Origin: Candidatus Kuenenia stuttgartensis
GTDB lineage: Bacteria > Planctomycetota > Planctomycetia > Pirellulales > UBA1268
DNA length: 34,295 nt
Assembly (NCBI GenBank): GCA_945883745.1
Contig: CAMCYH010000027.1
Location: 1 to 34,295, forward strand
Reading direction: 5' to 3'
The notes below the pieces were generated by a model. That model did not search any database, was not told the DNA's origin, and saw only the letters and a list, made by a program, of their open reading frames with translations. Below are positions 24,666-32,989 of the stretch, piece after piece. Every line of letters begins with the position of its first letter. Position 1 is the stretch's first letter. A program made the translations under genes and the position numbers.

Positions 24666-25640
24666 TTACCAGGCGTCGAGTTCGATCGTGCGGGTCATCC
24701 GCTCCTCGGGGCCGCCGGGCTGCACTCGGATGATTTCCAGTTCGAGTTTTTCACCTGGGCCGTGGGTGCCGATCTCCGCAGTCAATTCCTCAAAATTTCG
24801 AATCGGCTTGCCGGCAACTTTCACGACGATGTCGCCCAACTGGAGCCCAGCCTTTTCCGCGGCTGAGCCGGGCTGCACCATCGTGACCTGACAGGGCACG
24901 GCATGAGGATGGCCGGCAATCCCCAGTTTGCCTCCCTTGCGAAGCTCGATGTGCGTGTCGGGAAGTTTTTCCACCAAGACCGCCACCTGCTGCTCGTTGA
25001 GGCCGGTGCCGTAGAGTTCGATCCGTCCCGCCCGCCGCAGACGACCGATCACCGCCAAGCCCTTCTCATCGATCGGCACACCGTGCACGCTTACGATCAA
25101 GAGGCCCGGCAGTCGCAGAAGCAGCCGCAGGTCGTCACTGGCACCCTGCCACCCGGTGTCGAGCGTCGCGTGCATGCCCTGCTGGCCGGTAGCCAGCATG
25201 CCGCGAGTGAGTTTCATCCCCAGTCCCTGCAGTGCCACGCGAGCGGCATCGGCCAGCCCTACCGCATGGAAGTCGAGCGTCGCCTCGGCCAAGCCGGCCA
25301 CGGACGCATCGTCACCACCGGCAACCGCGTCAAGAAACTGCTCCGCTGCCGTGGCGACTTCCTGATTGTCACTCGCCAACATCGAGCGGGCGATCTCGAT
25401 GGCCCGACTGCTCACCTCCAAGTCACCGCTTGCGGTGGCCTCCTGCAGGGGGCCGAGCGCCGCGGGGCCGGCCTCGATGAGGCTACGAGTAGCCGCCTCC
25501 CGCTGGGAAAACTGTGGGGCGCCGAGCGTTTCGACCCAGCTTGCGATCTGCTCGGCCGACGGCGGCTCGTCGGCGGCGACCCAGCCACCCCCGACGGCGA
25601 CGCCCACCAGGCAGGCAATTCGAATGATGGTACGGGACAC
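24666..25640 (-). CDS. Secreted PDZ protein with HEAT-like N-terminal region
   Basis: The 324-residue protein has a signal peptide ([11 protein letters not shown] then A-A-D-E). A region with planctomycete HEAT-like character follows (about 25-90, with [15 protein letters not shown]). The middle part (about 110-230) is leucine-rich, with [11 protein letters not shown] and similar. A C-terminal PDZ domain (about 240-315) has [16 protein letters not shown]. No protease catalytic domain is present, so it is probably a binding or scaffold protein of the envelope. The start is taken as GTG at 25640 because GGAG lies about 9-10 bases upstream and the signal peptide then begins properly. The longer open frame to 25847 overlaps the divergent radical SAM gene and is rejected. 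It lies upstream of cysC on the same strand, with a 36-base gap. Confidence 0.78.
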   Translation of the reverse strand: MSRTIIRIACLVGVAVGGGWVAADEPPSAEQIASWVETLGAPQFSQREAATRSLIEAGPAALGPLQEATASGDLEVSSRAIEIARSMLASDNQEVATAAEQFLDAVAGGDDASVAGLAEATLDFHAVGLADAARVALQGLGMKLTRGMLATGQQGMHATLDTGWQGASDDLRLLLRLPGLLIVSVHGVPIDEKGLAVIGRLRRAGRIELYGTGLNEQQVAVLVEKLPDTHIELRKGGKLGIAGHPHAVPCQVTMVQPGSAAEKAGLQLGDIVVKVAGKPIRNFEELTAEIGTHGPGEKLELEIIRVQPGGPEERMTRTIELDAW

Positions 25641-25743
25641 GGGCGGGGGCTCCTCAGACCGAATTTCCCGAATATACCACCGGAAGGCCAGTGCAGTTTC
25701 CCGCAGGTACACTTCAGGGCGATCTCCTTCTGGCTCACCGCTC

Positions 25744-27762
25744 ATGTCGCTCACACTTACCAACCCGCGTTCGTCCGCCCCGCTGCCGATGAGCCGGGAG
25801 GAGATGCTTGCCCGTGGCTGGGACGAGGTGGATGTCGTCTTCGTCACAGGGGATGCCTACGTCGACCATCCGAGCTTTGCCAACGGACTCATCGCCCGAC
25901 TCCTCGAGGCGGCCGGCTTTCGCGTGGCCGTGCTCGCCCAGCCCGACTGGCGGTCGTGCGAGCCCTGGCGACAGTTCGGTCGTCCGCGGCTCTTCTTTGC
26001 CATCTCGGCTGGCAACATGGACTCGATGATCAACCACTACACGGCCAGCCGGAAGGTCCGTAACGACGATGCCTACTCGCCCGACGGGGCGATCGGCCGG
26101 AGGCCCGACCGCGCCACCCTCGCCTATTGCCAGCGATCGCGGGAGGCATTTCCGGGTGTCCCGGTGGTGGCCGGTGGCGTGGAGGCAAGTCTGCGACGGA
26201 TCGCTCACTACGACTATTGGAGCGACACCGTCCGGCGCTCGATCCTCATGGACTCCAAGGCTGATCTCGTCGCCTTCGGCATGGGTGAACGAACGGTGCT
26301 GGAAATTGCCCGCTGCCTGGCGGCCGGCCGTGCACTGCACGAACTCCGTGACATCCGCGGCGTGGCCTATCGACTCGGCGCGAGCGAGCCGCCACCGACC
26401 GGTTCCGGCCCCTGCTGCCCCGACACGATCGAACTGCCCACCTACGAGGCGGCCACCGCCGACCCGCTCGCCTTCTGCGAGATGACGCGGATCTCACACT
26501 TGGAGACCAATCCCCACAACGCGCGGCGGCTCGTGCAGCGGCACGGCCGCGAGACGGTGGTCGTGAATCCTCCCGCCCTGCCGCTGGAGCAGGACGAGAT
26601 GGATGAGGTCTACGCCCTTCCCTTTACCCGTCGGCCACATCCGTCGTACGGCTCGGCTCGGATTCCCGCTTTTGAAGTCGTGGAGAACAGTGTGCAGATC
26701 ATGCGGGGCTGCTTCGGCGGCTGCACGTTCTGCTCGATCACCGCCCATGAGGGGCGAATCATCCAGAGCCGCAGCAAAGACTCGATCATCACCGAGATCA
26801 AACTGCTGGCCAGCCAGCCCGGCTTCAAGGGCACGGTATCGGACATTGGCGGGCCGACGGCCAACATGTACCAGATGAAGTGCACGCGGCCGGAGGTGGA
26901 GGCGAAGTGTCGACGACTCTCCTGCGTGCATCCCACCGTCTGCAAGCTGCTCGGTACCGACCACGGCCCACTCAAGGACGTCATGCGGGAGGCTCGGACG
27001 GTGGAGGGAGTGAAGCGGGTGCTGGTGGCCAGTGGCGTGCGGATGGATCTGGCCCGCCGCGACCCCGAGTATCTCCAGGAACTGGCCGCACACCACGTCG
27101 GGGGCCACCTCAAGGTAGCGCCGGAGCATACCGATCCCGAGGTCCTGAACCTCATGAAGAAGCCGTCGGCCGACGATTACGTCGAATTCGACAAGGCCTT
27201 CCGCGCCGCCAGCCAGCGGGTTGGCAAGAAGCAATTTACGGTGCCCTATTTCATCGCCAGCCATCCGGGAAGTGGTGTTGAGGAGATGATTGACCTGGCC
27301 CTCTTCCTCAAACGAAACAGCTACAAGCCTGACCAGGTGCAGGACTTCATCCCAAGCCCGTTCGACATCGCCGCCTGCATGTATCACACAGGCCTCGACC
27401 CGATGACCAGGCAGCCGGTGAAGATCGTCAAAGGACTCAAGGATCGCCGGATGCAACGGGCGCTCCTCCAATTCTTCAAGCCTGAAAACTATTTCGAGGT
27501 GCGGCGGGCACTCGAGCAGGCCGGCCGACAGGATCTGATCGGCTCCGGCTGCGACTGCCTGATCCCGGAGCGGCCACCGCAGGAGGCCCTCGACCACAAA
27601 CGCCGCGAGGCGACACGGGCCTTCACGGAGCAGACTTCCGGGGATCACATCAGAGGCGGGCCCGCCGCGGCCCGCGAGCAGACAGGCCGCCCGGCCACGG
27701 GCTCGCGCAAGCAACGTCGCCCACGAAAATCGGTCGGCTACCGCCCTCATCGCGGAAAGTAG
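25744..27762 (+). CDS. ygiQ: YgiQ-type radical SAM protein
   Basis: The 672-residue protein belongs to the YgiQ family (UPF0313). The N-terminal part, with P-M-S-R-E-E-M-L and [12 protein letters not shown], is characteristic of the family. The radical SAM cluster motif is C323-x3-C327-x2-C330 in [10 protein letters not shown]. Downstream are [10 protein letters not shown] near 375 and H-L-K-V-A-P-E-H-T near 455. The last 60 residues are basic and low-complexity, ending G-Y-R-P-H-R-G-K. The enzyme should cleave S-adenosylmethionine at a 4Fe-4S cluster; the physiological reaction is not known. The ATG at 25744 places the P-M-S-R-E-E-M motif at residue 15, a little shorter than the Escherichia coli N-terminus. 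It is divergent from the PDZ gene, 103 bases apart. Confidence 0.94.
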   Translation: MSLTLTNPRSSAPLPMSREEMLARGWDEVDVVFVTGDAYVDHPSFANGLIARLLEAAGFRVAVLAQPDWRSCEPWRQFGRPRLFFAISAGNMDSMINHYTASRKVRNDDAYSPDGAIGRRPDRATLAYCQRSREAFPGVPVVAGGVEASLRRIAHYDYWSDTVRRSILMDSKADLVAFGMGERTVLEIARCLAAGRALHELRDIRGVAYRLGASEPPPTGSGPCCPDTIELPTYEAATADPLAFCEMTRISHLETNPHNARRLVQRHGRETVVVNPPALPLEQDEMDEVYALPFTRRPHPSYGSARIPAFEVVENSVQIMRGCFGGCTFCSITAHEGRIIQSRSKDSIITEIKLLASQPGFKGTVSDIGGPTANMYQMKCTRPEVEAKCRRLSCVHPTVCKLLGTDHGPLKDVMREARTVEGVKRVLVASGVRMDLARRDPEYLQELAAHHVGGHLKVAPEHTDPEVLNLMKKPSADDYVEFDKAFRAASQRVGKKQFTVPYFIASHPGSGVEEMIDLALFLKRNSYKPDQVQDFIPSPFDIAACMYHTGLDPMTRQPVKIVKGLKDRRMQRALLQFFKPENYFEVRRALEQAGRQDLIGSGCDCLIPERPPQEALDHKRREATRAFTEQTSGDHIRGGPAAAREQTGRPATGSRKQRRPRKSVGYRPHRGK

Positions 27763-27847
27763 TGCAGGCCGGGACTCAGTCGAACCAGTTGCCTGCTCGT
27801 TTCGTACACTTCTTTCAGACTGGCTTTGATCTTCGAGGGAGTTGCCC

Positions 27848-28153
27848 ATGAGTTCGCTCCGTTTCGCCGTCCTGCTCACCGTTGCAACTGCAGTAGCCGC
27901 TTTCGGTTCCACCGCCAGTGCGGTCAGCCCCCGCAACCCCTACCGCTCTTTCAACCTGTCGGGGATCAACTACGGCTCGATGCGCTGGGAGCAGGCCCAA
28001 CAACGGGGCCAGCGAGTCTGGCCCTACTACAACACGCCCTCCCGGTCCTATCGCAGCTCGGGCTCAACCGTGGGCGGCGCGGTGGTCGGCGGCGGTGGCG
28101 TGGGCGCGATCACGAGCGGCAGCCGCACCTACCGCCCCAGCCGGCGGCGGTGA
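27848..28153 (+). CDS. Small secreted Gly/Ser/Arg/Tyr-rich protein
   Basis: The 101-residue protein has a clear signal peptide (about 1-26, ending A-S-A). A short mature part contains N-P-Y-R-S-F-N-L-S-G-I-N-Y-G and W-P-Y-Y-N-T-P. The end is glycine-rich (G-G-A-V-V-G-G-G-G-V) and then basic (R-P-S-R-R-R). No known domain is seen; it looks like a small planctomycete envelope protein. GGAG lies 6 bases before the ATG at 27848, which is preferred to a TTG two codons upstream. A hairpin about 45 bases after the stop and the family 1 repeat follow. Confidence 0.68.
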   Translation: MSSLRFAVLLTVATAVAAFGSTASAVSPRNPYRSFNLSGINYGSMRWEQAQQRGQRVWPYYNTPSRSYRSSGSTVGGAVVGGGGVGAITSGSRTYRPSRRR

Positions 28154-28195
28154 ACGTCGAAATCGGCCCGCAATGAGCCGCAGGTGCGTTGCTTT

Positions 28196-28213
28196 GACAG
28201 GCTGAAGCCTGTC
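28196..28213. terminator. Short hairpin downstream of the small secreted gene
   Basis: The palindrome GACAGGCT-GA-AGCCTGTC forms a 7-bp stem with a TGAA loop and is followed by TCACTTTGATT. It may end the upstream transcript. Similar GACAGGCT palindromes are, from memory, common between planctomycete genes, but only one is present here. Confidence 0.45.
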
Positions 28214-28253
28214 TCACTTTGATTCTGCTTCTTGTGCTCTGATGGATCCGTGA

Positions 28254-28385
28254 GGGGCTGCCCGTGCCGCGGAGCCGGCGTTGGCAGCGAGCGAAGGCAT
28301 GGATGCCGAGAGCGAAGCTGGCATCGAGAGAGCGGAGGGCAGGATGCCCTCCGCGAACGTCCGGCGAGGCGGCACGGGCAGCCCC
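28254..28385. repeat. Palindromic repeat family 1, copy C (diverged)
   Basis: This 132-bp element has perfect 17-bp inverted arms (28254-28270 and 28369-28385). The arms differ from those of copy B at several positions, each change matched on the other arm. An inner perfect 8-bp stem (333-340 with 346-353 of the 28,000 block) replaces the weaker inner stem of copy B. It lies between the convergent 3' ends of the small secreted gene and the GNAT-like gene. Confidence 0.9.
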
Positions 28386-28423
28386 GAACCGCCGCCCCCA
28401 AGGCAGCCATCCGGCAGCCGGCC

Positions 28424-29554
28424 CTACGCCACAGGATCGTCCTGGTAGAGGCGGTATTTCTTGGTCACGAGCGCGCCGCCGCGTTCGAGCGTCCGCCGCG
28501 AGAGGTGGTTGCTTTCCAGCACCCAGGAAAACTCCACCTCGTCCATGCCCCACTCATAGAGCCGCGGCACGAGCGCCGCATGGAGCACGAGCCCCACGCC
28601 CCAGGCCTGGTATTCGGGGATCACGTTGGTGCTGATCGCCCGCATCCGCTTGATGCCGCGCTTGTTCCAGAGAAGCTTGAGAAAGCCCAGCGGAAAGAGC
28701 CGGCCATTGATTGCCTTGATTCGAGGGTTGTAGTCGAGCAGGCAGAACACCGTGCCAATCGGCTTGCCCTCCACTTCGGCCACGAGCGCCAGCTCCGGAA
28801 CGATCAGGTGCTTGAGGCTCGCCGCCATGTGATCCACTTCGCCCGACGACAGCGGCACAAAGCCCCATGTGCCGCCCAGGCTCGAGTTATAGATCTCGAG
28901 AAACATTCGCACTTCGTCGGCAAAGCGGCTGCGATCCAGGGGCCGCACGTTCACGCCGAACCGTTCCTTCACCCCCTCGACCATGACGCCCAGTTTTTGA
29001 TCGATGCTTTCAAGCATCGACATCCGGCCCCAGAAAGCAAAGAGATCCTCTATCTTGTGGAACCCGTTGTCCTCGACCAGCCCGCCGTAATACGGCCGGT
29101 TGTGGGTCATCATGAAGAAGGGGGGCGTGTCGAAGCCCTCGATCAAGAGGCCGCACTCGTAATTGAGGGAAGGATTGGCCGGGCCGCGGATGCAGGTCAT
29201 CCCCTCCGCATGCAGCCAATCACGAGCGGCCCCAAACAGTGCCCGTGCCGCGGCCGGGTCGTCGTCGCACTCAAAAAACCCGAAAAAGCCTCGCTGCTCG
29301 TGATATCGTTCGATATGTCCGGCGTTGACGATCGCGGTGATGCGGCCGACATCCGTGCCGCCGCGGCTGGCCAGAAACGACTTGGTCCGTGACTTCTCAA
29401 AAAAGGGGTGAGGCCGGAAGCCGAGCAACTCCTCCTGAGCCATGACCAAGGGGGGCATCCAGCAAGGGTCGTCCCGATAGATCCGCCAGGGTAGCCGGAT
29501 AAACCGTTTCTGCTCCGCCCGGCTCTCTACCGGCCGCACTAGTACATCCGCCAC
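28424..29554 (-). CDS. GNAT-like N-acyltransferase-fold protein of unknown substrate
   Basis: The 376-residue protein has an N-terminal segment R-L-P-W-R-I-Y-R-D-D-P-C-W-M-P-P (about 20-35) typical of a large, mostly uncharacterised family annotated as GNAT or acyl-CoA N-acyltransferase-like. It continues with V-G-R-I-T-A-I-V-N near 70, F-F-G-F-F-E-C near 90, R-G-P-A-N-P-S near 125, and A-L-V-A-E-V-E-G-K-P-I-G near 255. The C-terminal W-G-V-G-L-V-L and E-F-S-W-V-L-E-S-N pattern (about 325-350) resembles the acyl-CoA-binding part of GNAT folds. The start is GTG at 29554, supported by GGAGG 9 bases upstream. It is convergent with the small secreted gene and divergent from the epimerase. The substrate is unknown. 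Confidence 0.82.
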   Translation of the reverse strand: MADVLVRPVESRAEQKRFIRLPWRIYRDDPCWMPPLVMAQEELLGFRPHPFFEKSRTKSFLASRGGTDVGRITAIVNAGHIERYHEQRGFFGFFECDDDPAAARALFGAARDWLHAEGMTCIRGPANPSLNYECGLLIEGFDTPPFFMMTHNRPYYGGLVEDNGFHKIEDLFAFWGRMSMLESIDQKLGVMVEGVKERFGVNVRPLDRSRFADEVRMFLEIYNSSLGGTWGFVPLSSGEVDHMAASLKHLIVPELALVAEVEGKPIGTVFCLLDYNPRIKAINGRLFPLGFLKLLWNKRGIKRMRAISTNVIPEYQAWGVGLVLHAALVPRLYEWGMDEVEFSWVLESNHLSRRTLERGGALVTKKYRLYQDDPVA

Positions 29555-29784
29555 GCGATGTCACCTCCCTGGTTGGCCTCCCGTTGCCCAAAACCCTTCT
29601 GTTTCAAGCACTTCGGACGATTGCGATCAGCATCTTCGGCGGCACCGGCGGGTTCGTCAAATCCGGCCCCCCGCAGGTGCGTTGAAAGTCGATCCGGGGT
29701 TCCTGTCGATCTAGAATGGAGGCGGGTGCACCACGACGGATCGCACAGCCCGGCCCACGCACGGAGGCCAGCAGAGCGACCACG

Positions 29785-30867
29785 ATGATCGACGCGTCCA
29801 CCAAAACCATTTCGACCACAGCTGCGACCCGCGGAGACTCGTTCCAGTCTGCGGTGGATTGTGTCGTCACCGGTGCAACCGGCCTGGTGGGAAACAACGT
29901 CGTCAGGCTCTTACTCAACCGCAGCCGGAGCGTGCGGGCGCTGGTGCGGCCACATCGCCCCGTAAGCGACCCGGCCCTGGAGGGGCTGCCCCTGCAGACG
30001 GCAGTCGGAACGCTCGACGATGAACATGCCTTGCAGCGGGCGATTGACGGCAGTTCGTTCGTGGTGCACTCGGCCGCCATGGTGCACTGCGGCTGGCGGC
30101 ATCGCGACGAAATGCACCGCGCCAACGTGCTGGGCACGGAACTCGTCGCCCGTTGCGCTCGTCGGGCGGGTGCCCGACTGATCCATGTTTCGAGCGTCGA
30201 TGCCATCGGCCTTCGTCAGGACGGCGTACCGGCCGACGAAGAGACGCCGCCGGGCGTGATGCCGGAATGCCCGTACGTCGTCACCAAGCGGGAAGCCGAG
30301 GAGGTCATACTCCGTGAGGTCGATCGCGGCCTCGACGCAGTGATCGTCAACCCGGTCTTCATGCTGGGCCCCTGGGACTGGAAGCCATCGAGCGGTCGCA
30401 TGCTCCTGGAAGTCGCCTCAGGAAAGGGGCTCTTTGCCCCCCCGGGGGGCAACGACTTCGTTGACGTCCGTGACGTGGCGGCGGGCATCCTCGCCGCGAT
30501 GGACCGCGGGCAAACCGGTCGCCGCTACATTCTCGGTGGGCACGCACTCTCCTACCTCGAGGCGTGGCGGATCTTCGCCCGAGTTGGGGGTCGCATTCAG
30601 CCGCTGGGCACCGTGGGCCCAGGGGTGCTTCGAATGGCAGGCTGGTGCGGCGATCTCGCCGGCCTGATGACCCGCCGCGAACCCGCGGTCAACTCAGCGG
30701 CCGTCATGATGTCGATGCTGCCGCACCACTTTTCGTGCGAGCGGGCCCGGCGGGAATTGGGATACACCATCCGGCCGCTGGAAGACGCCGTCCAGGATGC
30801 CTGGGAATGGTTCGTTGGGCATGGCTACGCCAAGCCTGTCCGCGAGCGGACCGTGCTTGTACGATAG
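29785..30867 (+). CDS. NAD(P)-dependent epimerase/reductase, extended SDR family
   Basis: The 360-residue enzyme has the Rossmann motif T-G-A-T-G-L-V-G (29-36) preceded by a 24-residue leader. H-S-A-A-M-V-H lies near 95-101. The catalytic Ser is near 136-137 (V-S-S-V-D-A), with Tyr164 and Lys168 (Y-V-V-T-K). The sequence resembles the HpnA/dihydroflavonol reductase-like branch of extended SDRs, which act on nucleotide sugars or related ketones. HpnA is a hopanoid-associated sugar epimerase, but no hopanoid gene is nearby, so the symbol is not used. The ATG at 29785 lacks a good ribosome-binding site (GGAGG is about 16 bases away). The stop is 5 bases before the response regulator ATG, so the two genes are probably co-transcribed. 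Confidence 0.85.
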   Translation: MIDASTKTISTTAATRGDSFQSAVDCVVTGATGLVGNNVVRLLLNRSRSVRALVRPHRPVSDPALEGLPLQTAVGTLDDEHALQRAIDGSSFVVHSAAMVHCGWRHRDEMHRANVLGTELVARCARRAGARLIHVSSVDAIGLRQDGVPADEETPPGVMPECPYVVTKREAEEVILREVDRGLDAVIVNPVFMLGPWDWKPSSGRMLLEVASGKGLFAPPGGNDFVDVRDVAAGILAAMDRGQTGRRYILGGHALSYLEAWRIFARVGGRIQPLGTVGPGVLRMAGWCGDLAGLMTRREPAVNSAAVMMSMLPHHFSCERARRELGYTIRPLEDAVQDAWEWFVGHGYAKPVRERTVLVR

Positions 30868-30872
30868 AAGTC

Positions 30873-31598
30873 ATGGCTCACATTCTCGTCGTTGAAGACG
30901 AGCAGCATCTCGCCATCGGTATCAAGTTCAATCTGGAGTCGGAAGGCTACCAGGTCACGGTCGTGGGCGACGGTCAGGCGGCAGTGGCTGCCGCGGAAGC
31001 GGCAACTCCACCGGTCGATCTGGTCGTACTTGACCTGATGCTGCCGGGCATGAGCGGCTATGCCGTATGCGAGGCGATCCGCACCGCGGGCAATCCCGTG
31101 CCGGTGGTGATGCTGACGGCCCGCACGCTGGTCGAAGACCGGATTCGCGGCTTCGACGCCGGAACCGACGTCTACCTGCAGAAACCGTTCGACCTGGAAG
31201 AATTGCTGTCGGTGATCCGCAATCTGCTGGCCCGGCGGGGGCGGGCCGAGCGGCCCCCCGCAGGCGAGACCACTGGCGGCCGCAGTGCCGTCTTTCGCTT
31301 TGGCAACGCCGAGGTCAACTTCGACACCTGGGACGCCTCGGCTGGTGGCAAGCCGGTGCGGCTCACCAACCTCGAGATGAAACTGCTCCGCTATTTGGTG
31401 GAGCGGGAAGGCGTGGTGGTATCACGAGACGAACTGCTCAAAAATGTCTGGGGGCTCACCCGGGCACCGGCCACCCGCACAATCGACACCTTCATGCTCA
31501 ATCTGCGGAAATCATTCGAGGAAAACCCTTCGCAGCCCAGGCACTTCCTCTCGATCCGCGGCACTGGTTACCGCTTCGTGAAGGAAGACAGGCTTTAG
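30873..31598 (+). CDS. OmpR/PhoB-type response regulator (orphan)
   Basis: The 241-residue protein has a receiver domain (1-120) with phospho-acceptor D54 (V-V-L-D-L-M-L-P-G), the acidic E8-D9 pair, the switch residue T82 (M-L-T-A-R) and K104 (L-Q-K-P-F). A winged-helix DNA-binding domain (about 142-238) has R-L-T-N-L-E-M-K-L-L and R-G-T-G-Y-R-F-V. A valine (V100) replaces the second aspartate of the usual G-x-D-D-Y-L motif. No histidine kinase is in the window, so its partner is unknown. It begins 5 bases after the epimerase stop and is convergent with the H-NOX gene, 47 bases apart. Confidence 0.93.
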   Translation: MAHILVVEDEQHLAIGIKFNLESEGYQVTVVGDGQAAVAAAEAATPPVDLVVLDLMLPGMSGYAVCEAIRTAGNPVPVVMLTARTLVEDRIRGFDAGTDVYLQKPFDLEELLSVIRNLLARRGRAERPPAGETTGGRSAVFRFGNAEVNFDTWDASAGGKPVRLTNLEMKLLRYLVEREGVVVSRDELLKNVWGLTRAPATRTIDTFMLNLRKSFEENPSQPRHFLSIRGTGYRFVKEDRL

Positions 31599-31645
31599 GA
31601 TCCGGGGAAACCCCTCTCCATGAGGCACACCGCGGGATTTCCTGG

Positions 31646-32173
31646 TCAGGCCGGAAAAAACTGGATGGTGACGGTCGAGTCATCGACTTTCCGTACCACA
31701 AGTCGCTCCTTGAAGTATTTGCCGACACCCCGCGCAAGGCCGACGTAGAGATCGATCATGTTCCGGTCGGACTTGTACGTCACCTTGAGCAGGTTGTCAC
31801 TCTGCCATTGGTAGTCGAACCGCGGCGGATGAGCATTCTTGTACGCCTTGGTCATCATCACGTGCACTTTGTCGAGCCCGAGCAGGAGATCCCGGGAGTT
31901 CTTGAACGTGGAGACGACCGACTTGTAGACCCTCGGGGCATAGGTGCAGCACCAGAATTCACCAAATTCATCTGCGATCGCCTCAAGGGACTTCTTTGTT
32001 GTCGACAGTGTGGCGCCAAGCAACTTCATGAAATCGCTGTCCGGGATCTCGGAAAGAGGAGACCTGAGTTTGAATTCGTCGAGTCCGCTGGCCTCGACGA
32101 TCGTCTGGGAAACGGCGGCGCCGTAACGCACATCCGTCATCTCCAGAAGACATGCAGAAATCGTCCCTTTCAT
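31646..32173 (-). CDS. Stand-alone H-NOX (haem NO-binding) protein
   Basis: The 175-residue protein is a haem-nitric oxide/oxygen-binding (H-NOX) domain alone. The N-terminus is the family M-K-G-x-I. The proximal haem ligand is H104, in L-L-L-G-L-D-K-V-H-V. The haem-carboxylate motif Y-x-S-x-R is present as Y133-K-S135-D-R137, and P117 and I5 match pocket residues known in Thermoanaerobacter H-NOX (offset about +2 in the C-terminal half). The residue equivalent to that protein's distal Tyr140 is Leu142, which fits an NO sensor rather than an O2 binder. The family acts by partnering kinases, cyclases or chemoreceptors; none is adjacent. It is divergent from a cyclic-nucleotide-fold gene. AGGA abuts the ATG, so the ribosome-binding site is unusually close. 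The identification is strong; the partner is unknown. Confidence 0.9.
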   Translation of the reverse strand: MKGTISACLLEMTDVRYGAAVSQTIVEASGLDEFKLRSPLSEIPDSDFMKLLGATLSTTKKSLEAIADEFGEFWCCTYAPRVYKSVVSTFKNSRDLLLGLDKVHVMMTKAYKNAHPPRFDYQWQSDNLLKVTYKSDRNMIDLYVGLARGVGKYFKERLVVRKVDDSTVTIQFFPA

Positions 32174-32281
32174 TCCTCGTCTCGCTGTCTCTGTGGGGGC
32201 GGAATGCGAAGCGGGCGATCAATCGCCGCAACGGCAACATTGCCACCCCGCACGTCACGAAATAAATGCCGAATTCCCGGT

Positions 32282-32309
32282 ATTCTGAAAGGAATCCCTT
32301 CGATGTCAA
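32282..32309 (-). promoter_or_regulatory. Candidate promoter for the H-NOX gene
   Basis: On the minus strand a perfect TTGACA (complement of 32304-32309) is followed, 16 bases later, by CAGAAT (complement of 32282-32287). An imperfect palindrome, GAATTCCCGGTATTC (32271-32285), overlaps the -10 and could be an operator. Transcription would give a leader of about 100 bases. Confidence 0.5.
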
Positions 32310-32443
32310 GCACGTGCATTCGAGGGAACGATAACGAGGACCGACCCCCGACGTGATTTCTAATCAGCGAACGTCGCGAGGTCGGTCACGCACGCCATCA
32401 CGTCGGTAAACATTGATACGGAGTACGTTCAGAGAAACCTTCC

Positions 32444-32944
32444 ATGGCCGCTCAAACCATCCTCGAATTCTGTCACGGACAGCCGGAAAAGTCGTTCGCT
32501 GCCGGAGCCGTCATCGTTCAGGAGGGAGATCCGTCGGATGGCTCTCTCTGGATTCTGGTATCCGGTGTAGCCGAGGTACTCAAGCATGGCACCGTCTGCA
32601 TTGCCACCATTCGCGAACCTGGCGCCACGATCGGAGAGATGGCCCTGCTCGTCGGTAGGCCCTTCAGCGCGACCGTCCGCGCCGCGACGACCGTCCGCTG
32701 TCTGTGCATCCCCGACGGCATGGCATTTCTGCTGGCGAATCCGCCTGTGCTCCTGGCGATCGCCGGCCTTCTCGCCGAACGACTCTTCGCGGCTTCCGCC
32801 TACCTCGCCGACGTGAAGCGGCAGTATCAGGATTCAGGCACGAGCCTGGCAATGCTGGATGAGATTCTCGAGTCGCTGATTCTCCACCCAGGTGAGTCGC
32901 GGGCCGAACCCGGGTCGGAGCGGGCGGTGGACCCCAACGAGTGA
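32444..32944 (+). CDS. Stand-alone cyclic-nucleotide-binding-fold protein
   Basis: The 166-residue protein has one cNMP-binding beta-roll (about 10-118): I-V-Q-E-G-D-P-S-D-G, L-W-I-L-V-S-G, and the phosphate-binding cassette G64-E65-M-A-L-L-V-G-R-P-F74-S-A-T-V-R-A. The cassette normally reads R-S-A-T or R-T-A-T; here the arginine that grips the cyclic phosphate is Phe74. A helical segment follows (about 118-145), but no winged-helix DNA-binding domain is present, so it is not a CRP-type regulator. It may bind another ligand, or a cyclic nucleotide weakly, or act by protein contact. It is divergent from the H-NOX gene across 270 bases and convergent with the metallophosphoesterase. The ATG at 32444 has no strong ribosome-binding site. 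Confidence 0.85.
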   Translation: MAAQTILEFCHGQPEKSFAAGAVIVQEGDPSDGSLWILVSGVAEVLKHGTVCIATIREPGATIGEMALLVGRPFSATVRAATTVRCLCIPDGMAFLLANPPVLLAIAGLLAERLFAASAYLADVKRQYQDSGTSLAMLDEILESLILHPGESRAEPGSERAVDPNE

Positions 32945-32989
32945 CCGGGACGGCGAGACGGGCCGAGGAACCCGCGGCCAGATGAAGAT

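Noticed and set aside
26494..27936. A 480-residue minus-strand open frame opposite the radical SAM gene
   Set aside because: Antisense shadow of ygiQ, which carries an intact cluster motif.
18145..28385. CRISPR array or insertion sequence as explanation of the repeats
   Set aside because: The copies are kilobases apart, long and palindromic, without spacers, cas genes or a transposase in the window.
28178..29686. Shared CCGCAGGTGCGTTG at about 28179 and 29672
   Set aside because: A 14-base match in GC-rich DNA with no extension or structure; probably chance.
31604..31614. GGGGAAACCCC as a bidirectional terminator between the regulator and H-NOX genes
   Set aside because: The stem is only four base pairs and has no T-tract.
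31067..32356. A 429-residue plus-strand frame spanning the response regulator end and the H-NOX gene
   Set aside because: It runs out of frame through one gene and antisense through another, with no protein-like features.
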